Positions 61,113 to 64,000 of a DNA stretch of 64,000 bases are shown in pieces. The stretch covers positions 35,530 to 99,529 of the forward strand of contig JAHJYW010000011.1 in NCBI GenBank assembly GCA_018827375.1, in the 5' to 3' direction. The first letter of the stretch is position 1; each line of letters begins with the position of its first letter. Origin of the DNA: Alphaproteobacteria bacterium (GTDB lineage Bacteria; Pseudomonadota; Alphaproteobacteria; Caulobacterales; Hyphomonadaceae). A program made the position numbers and the translations under genes. The notes below the pieces were generated by a model, which was not told the origin of the DNA, did not search any database, and saw only the letters and a list, made by a program, of their open reading frames with translations.

Positions 61113-62177
61113 TCACGGAAGCAGGAGGCAGGCGTCGCCGTAGGAATAGAAGCGATAGTCCGACGCGATGGCGTGGGCATAGGCGGCTTGCATGATGTCT
61201 GTTCCCATGAGGGCGCAGACCAGCATGAACAGGCTGGATCCCGGTAGGTGGAAATTGGTGACGAGCGCATCAGTTGCGCGCACCGCGTCGCCGGGTTTCA
61301 GGAAGATATCCGTCGGGCCAGTTGCGGCAGCTAGCGTGCCCTCCGGCGTGGAGCAGCTTTCCAGTGTGCGCATCGCCGTCGTGCCCACGGGCACGCAGCG
61401 ACGGCCAGCTGCGCGCGCGGCATTGAGACGGCTGGCCGTTTCGGGCGTCAGGCGTCGCCATTCTGCGTGAAGCCGGTTGGCTTCGAGCTGCGCCTCTTCC
61501 AGCGGTTTGAAAGTGCCAAGACCGACATGAAGGCGAACGGTTTCGCGGACGAGGCCAGCCGCATCAATTTCGGCTAGCAGGCGCGGCGTGAAATGGAGAC
61601 CCGCTGTTGGCGCGGCGACCGAGGCGGCATCCTCCCCGGCAAAAGCGGTCTGATAGGTTTGCCGGTCACGCGCATCGGCCGGGCGCCGTCGCGCGATATA
61701 AGGCGGTAGTGGCATGGCGCCGTGCGCATCAAGCGCTTGCTCGAGCGCGACGCCGGACTGTATAAAGGACAATTCGATCTCGCCGCCATCGAGGCGCTGG
61801 GTGATGGTGGCCTCAAAGCCTTCGGCAAAATGGATCGGGTCACCGGGCTTCAGCCGCTTTCCGGGCCGCGCAAGGGCGCGCCATGTGTGATCGTCAATAC
61901 GTTCGACAAGGTTCACGTCACAGGCCACATCGGCGCCGATTTCATCTCGCGCGGGCCGCACGCCCTTCAGGGCAGCAGGCAGGACGCGCGTGTCATTGAA
62001 GACCAAGACATCGCCCGCGGTCAGGTATTTCGGCAGGTCCCGCACGCTGGCATCTTCCAGCCGTCCGTCACCGTGCACGACCAGAAGACGCGCGGAATCC
62101 TGCGGGTCAGCCGGTCGCAACGCGATCAGGCGTTCAGGCAGATCGAAATGAAAGTCGGCAAGGTTCATGGGCGTCAT
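61113..62177 (-). CDS. queA: S-adenosylmethionine:tRNA ribosyltransferase-isomerase (QueA)
   Basis: 354-residue enzyme that moves the ribosyl of SAM onto preQ1-modified tRNA to give epoxyqueuosine. The family blocks are clear: LADFHFDLPERLIALRPAD at the N-terminus, DVLVFNDTRVLPAALKG, AAPTAGLHFTPRLLAEIDAA and VGTTAMRTLESCSTPEGTLA and GDAVRATDALVTNFHLPGSS. Start is either ATG 62177 or ATG 62168; neither has a clear ribosome site. It is the last gene of a run gyrA-coaD-ppi-queA (leftward), the usual gyrA-linked order of alphaproteobacteria. tgt, which usually follows, is not seen beside it. Confidence 0.95.
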   Translation of the reverse strand: MTPMNLADFHFDLPERLIALRPADPQDSARLLVVHGDGRLEDASVRDLPKYLTAGDVLVFNDTRVLPAALKGVRPARDEIGADVACDVNLVERIDDHTWRALARPGKRLKPGDPIHFAEGFEATITQRLDGGEIELSFIQSGVALEQALDAHGAMPLPPYIARRRPADARDRQTYQTAFAGEDAASVAAPTAGLHFTPRLLAEIDAAGLVRETVRLHVGLGTFKPLEEAQLEANRLHAEWRRLTPETASRLNAARAAGRRCVPVGTTAMRTLESCSTPEGTLAAATGPTDIFLKPGDAVRATDALVTNFHLPGSSLFMLVCALMGTDIMQAAYAHAIASDYRFYSYGDACLLLP

Positions 62178-62206
62178 GGATTATGGGCCCGTGAAGGCGC
62201 CGGCAG

Positions 62207-63121
62207 CTAGCGCTCGACGACAGCGGGAACGGACGGCAGGTCGCACACATTGAGGTCTTCATCGATATCGGCATGGGCTGCCATGAAGTTCGGACCGTCT
62301 GTGCGCTCGACCCATACATTGGGGCGTTCGCCCTTGGGCAGGTCAGCTGCGACTTTGGTGTGCATCAGGATATCCGGCAGGGCGACTTCGCCATTCAGGG
62401 ATTCCTTGCCCGCCTTGATCGCCAGAACGACATCCTCTCCCTGAACGACTCGGCCCCAGGCCGTGTATTCCTTGTCGAGATGCTGCGACGTGTCGCGCAT
62501 CAGGAAGAATTGCGAATTGGCCGAATTCGGGTCCGACGTGCGCGCCGTCGAGACAACGCCGCGGCAATGCGGGATCCAGCTCTCGACCATGCCGTCCTTG
62601 GACATTTCGCTGAAGAAGGAAGCCTGTGTCATCATCGGGAAGCCATTCACGTAGCCATACTTGGCCGTGTCGGCAGGGCCGATGGCAAACGTGAGCGGCA
62701 TCTCGGCCGGATTGCGGCGATAGGTGAACTCGCCCGGAATGTCCGGCAGGCCGGACTCACGGCCCTTGAGCGCGTAGATGTCGCCGCCCTGCGCCATGAA
62801 ACCGTTGATAACGCGGTGAAAAGTGGTGCCGTCGAGGTCGCCTGAACGGATCAGTTTCGAGAACTGATCGTAGTGTTTCGGGGCAACTTCCGGGAAGGCC
62901 TCGATCAGGATGCGGCCCTTGTTCGTGTCAAAAATGAAGAGGCGTTCGGGATCAACAGTGCGCCAGTTTGCAGGATCGGCCTTGGCCTCTTCCACCGTAG
63001 TGGCAGCAACGGCGGGCGCTGGCGCAGCAGCAGTCTCTGCAGCATCAGTTGGTGTTTGGGCATGCGCCATCAGGCCCAGCGACAGGGTCGATGCGGCCAC
63101 TACCAGGGGTGCGAGCTTCAT
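62207..63121 (-). CDS. Periplasmic cyclophilin-type peptidyl-prolyl isomerase
   Basis: 304-residue exported isomerase. Signal peptide MKLAPLVVAASTLSLGLMAH, cut near AHAQ. The cyclophilin core is present: LIRSGDLDGTTFHRVINGFM, then AQGGDIYAL with the catalytic-type FHRV/QGGD pair, and NSANSQFFLMRDTSQHLDKE (F-x-x-T type strand). An Ala/Pro-rich linker (about 20-40) precedes the domain. The start overlaps the coaD stop by ATGA. It likely folds proteins in the periplasm. Confidence 0.9.
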   Translation of the reverse strand: MKLAPLVVAASTLSLGLMAHAQTPTDAAETAAAPAPAVAATTVEEAKADPANWRTVDPERLFIFDTNKGRILIEAFPEVAPKHYDQFSKLIRSGDLDGTTFHRVINGFMAQGGDIYALKGRESGLPDIPGEFTYRRNPAEMPLTFAIGPADTAKYGYVNGFPMMTQASFFSEMSKDGMVESWIPHCRGVVSTARTSDPNSANSQFFLMRDTSQHLDKEYTAWGRVVQGEDVVLAIKAGKESLNGEVALPDILMHTKVAADLPKGERPNVWVERTDGPNFMAAHADIDEDLNVCDLPSVPAVVER

Positions 63122-63615
63122 TTCTGATATTTCTCCATGAGGGCGCGTTTCACGTCAGGGCTTACAAACGGCGCTATATCGCCACCGAGGCTCGCAATTT
63201 CTTTCACGAGCCGCGACGCGACCGCCTGGTGCCTAACATCGGCCATCAGGAAGACTGTTTCAATGTCGGGATTCAGTTGCTCATTCATCGCCGTCATCTG
63301 GAATTCGTATTCGAAGTCCTGAACGGCCCGCAAACCGCGCAAAATCATCTGCGCGCCGCACGCTTCGGCAAATTTCATCAGCAGGCCATGCATCGGCATG
63401 ACCTTGACCTCAGCCAGGCCCGGGCCGTTGAAGCGCGCACATTCGGCCTTCACCATGTTCACGCGTTCTTCCAGCGAAAACAGGGGCTTCTTGGCCTCGT
63501 TGATCGCCACGCCAATGACAAGCGTGTCGACCAGCTTCATGGCGCGACCGAAAATATCGATATGCCCGTTGGTCGGAGGATCGAATGTACCCGGGTAAAG
63601 TCCGATACGATGCAC
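63118..63615 (-). CDS. coaD: Phosphopantetheine adenylyltransferase
   Basis: 165-residue enzyme of the CoA pathway. The nucleotidyl-transferase motif GLYPGTFDPPTNGHIDIFGR holds the T/HxGH site, and the second motif is VASRLVKEIASLGGDI. I use GTG 63615 as start, preceded by GGGAAGGGG; the open frame extends further up to 63684 into gyrA. Full family length. Neighbours: gyrA 16 nt upstream and the cyclophilin overlapping downstream. Confidence 0.94.
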   Translation of the reverse strand: MHRIGLYPGTFDPPTNGHIDIFGRAMKLVDTLVIGVAINEAKKPLFSLEERVNMVKAECARFNGPGLAEVKVMPMHGLLMKFAEACGAQMILRGLRAVQDFEYEFQMTAMNEQLNPDIETVFLMADVRHQAVASRLVKEIASLGGDIAPFVSPDVKRALMEKYQK

Positions 63616-63631
63616 TGGTGCCCCTTCCCTG

Positions 63632-64000
63632 TTAGTCAGGCATTTCCGGTGATCCCGCCGCAGCTGGGCCACCATTTTCCCCATCCATATCGGTTTCAGC
63701 GTCTTCTACAAGACGTGCAACAGAAACAACGTGTTCGCCCTCATGCGTACGCAGCACCCAGACACCGCCCGTGGAGCGGCCCGCAATGCGGATCTGATCG
63801 ACCGGTGTGCGGATCAGCTGGCCCGCATCCGTGACGAGCATGACCTGATCGCCATCGCCGACGGGGAAGGATTGGGCGACTTTCTTGGTCGGCCCGCTCT
63901 TCTTGTCGCGGCCCCAGATGTTCTGCGCCACGAGGCCTTTGCCGCCACGACCGGTGACCCGGTAATCATAGGCGGATGAGCGTTTGCCCATGCCGTCGTC
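63632..64000 (-). CDS. gyrA: DNA gyrase subunit A, 3' end (partial)
   Basis: The last 122 codons of GyrA; the gene continues beyond the right edge. The C-terminal pinwheel is visible: MGKRSSAYDYRVTGRGGKGL, VMLVTDAGQLIRTPVDQIRI and RSTGGVWVLRTHEGEHVVSV. The C-terminus is acidic and Gly/Pro-rich (DMDGENGGPAAAGSPEMPD), as usual. The catalytic N-terminal half lies outside the window. It leads the coaD-ppi-queA run. Confidence 0.93.
   Translation of the reverse strand, partial: DDGMGKRSSAYDYRVTGRGGKGLVAQNIWGRDKKSGPTKKVAQSFPVGDGDQVMLVTDAGQLIRTPVDQIRIAGRSTGGVWVLRTHEGEHVVSVARLVEDAETDMDGENGGPAAAGSPEMPD

Noticed and set aside
1..64000. CRISPR arrays, rRNA, tRNA, insertion sequences, prophage
   Set aside because: No regularly spaced repeats, no rRNA or cloverleaf-like sequence, no transposase, integrase or phage structural gene seen. 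tRNA absence was judged by eye and should be confirmed with tRNAscan-SE.

Overview
The window reads as ordinary, gene-dense chromosome of a GC-rich alphaproteobacterium, most likely from the Caulobacterales/Hyphomonadaceae side of the class. The markers are the rpoZ-rel-pyrE-pdxJ-acpS-rnc-era-recO order, a BamF-type (DUF3035) lipoprotein, a TipF-like degenerate EAL protein, a NadQ-type Nudix/winged-helix regulator beside an HD hydrolase, and a bacterial leucyltransferase (Bpt). The genus is inference. I see no rRNA or tRNA gene, no insertion sequence, no prophage and no CRISPR array.

Layout. 1-5.5 kb: small redox and housekeeping enzymes (GMC oxidoreductase cut by the window edge, nitroreductase, flavodoxin-like protein, GNAT, DUF1801, DUF389 membrane protein, beta-hydroxyacid dehydrogenase). 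5.6-9 kb: a short MotB-like protein, an SLC13 carrier and Bpt. 9-13.6 kb: a complete TRAP transporter followed by a PLP aminotransferase. 13.6-17.1 kb: a lipoprotein, LemA, a divergent ArsR/SRPBCC pair around a perfect palindrome, Sir2 and pirin. 17.2-22 kb: parC, an extensin-like protein, MAPEG and GST. 21.4-28.2 kb: the core growth cluster from rpoZ to recO. 28.3-35.8 kb: a NYN protein, a candidate small RNA, several small membrane proteins, a ThDP enzyme, a feruloyl-CoA-synthase-like ligase coupled to a voltage-sensor-type K+ channel, and a DUF6090-like protein. 35.8-43 kb: dihydroorotase, bioY, ygfZ, tag, two small lipoproteins, a beta-ketodecanoyl-type KAS III, a 49-codon membrane ORF and the HD/NadQ pair. 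43-54.8 kb: envelope and translation genes (paired M16 proteins, bamF, lspA, ileS, a YbjN protein, ribF, MaoC, HAD, a secreted protein, TipF). 55-60.2 kb: an apparent inactive metallo-beta-lactamase-fold lipoprotein, an FAH hydrolase, a single-chain GmrSD-type (DUF262/DUF1524) protein, SDR, CsaA and a thioesterase. 60.2-64 kb: a truncated paralogue next to its intact secreted copy, a strong terminator, then queA, a cyclophilin, coaD and the end of gyrA.

How it works together. Most genes sit in tight same-strand runs with ATGA, TGATG or 1-nt junctions (acpS/rnc/era/pdxJ/pyrE, channel/ligase, HD/nadQ, coaD/ppi, MaoC/ribF), so translational coupling is common. Four convergent pairs share their stop codons through one CTAG. 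The accessory content is small: the DUF262 gene, the MBL-like lipoprotein, the candidate sRNA and the duplicated secreted gene are the parts least explained by housekeeping. I did not find a clear multi-gene novel system.
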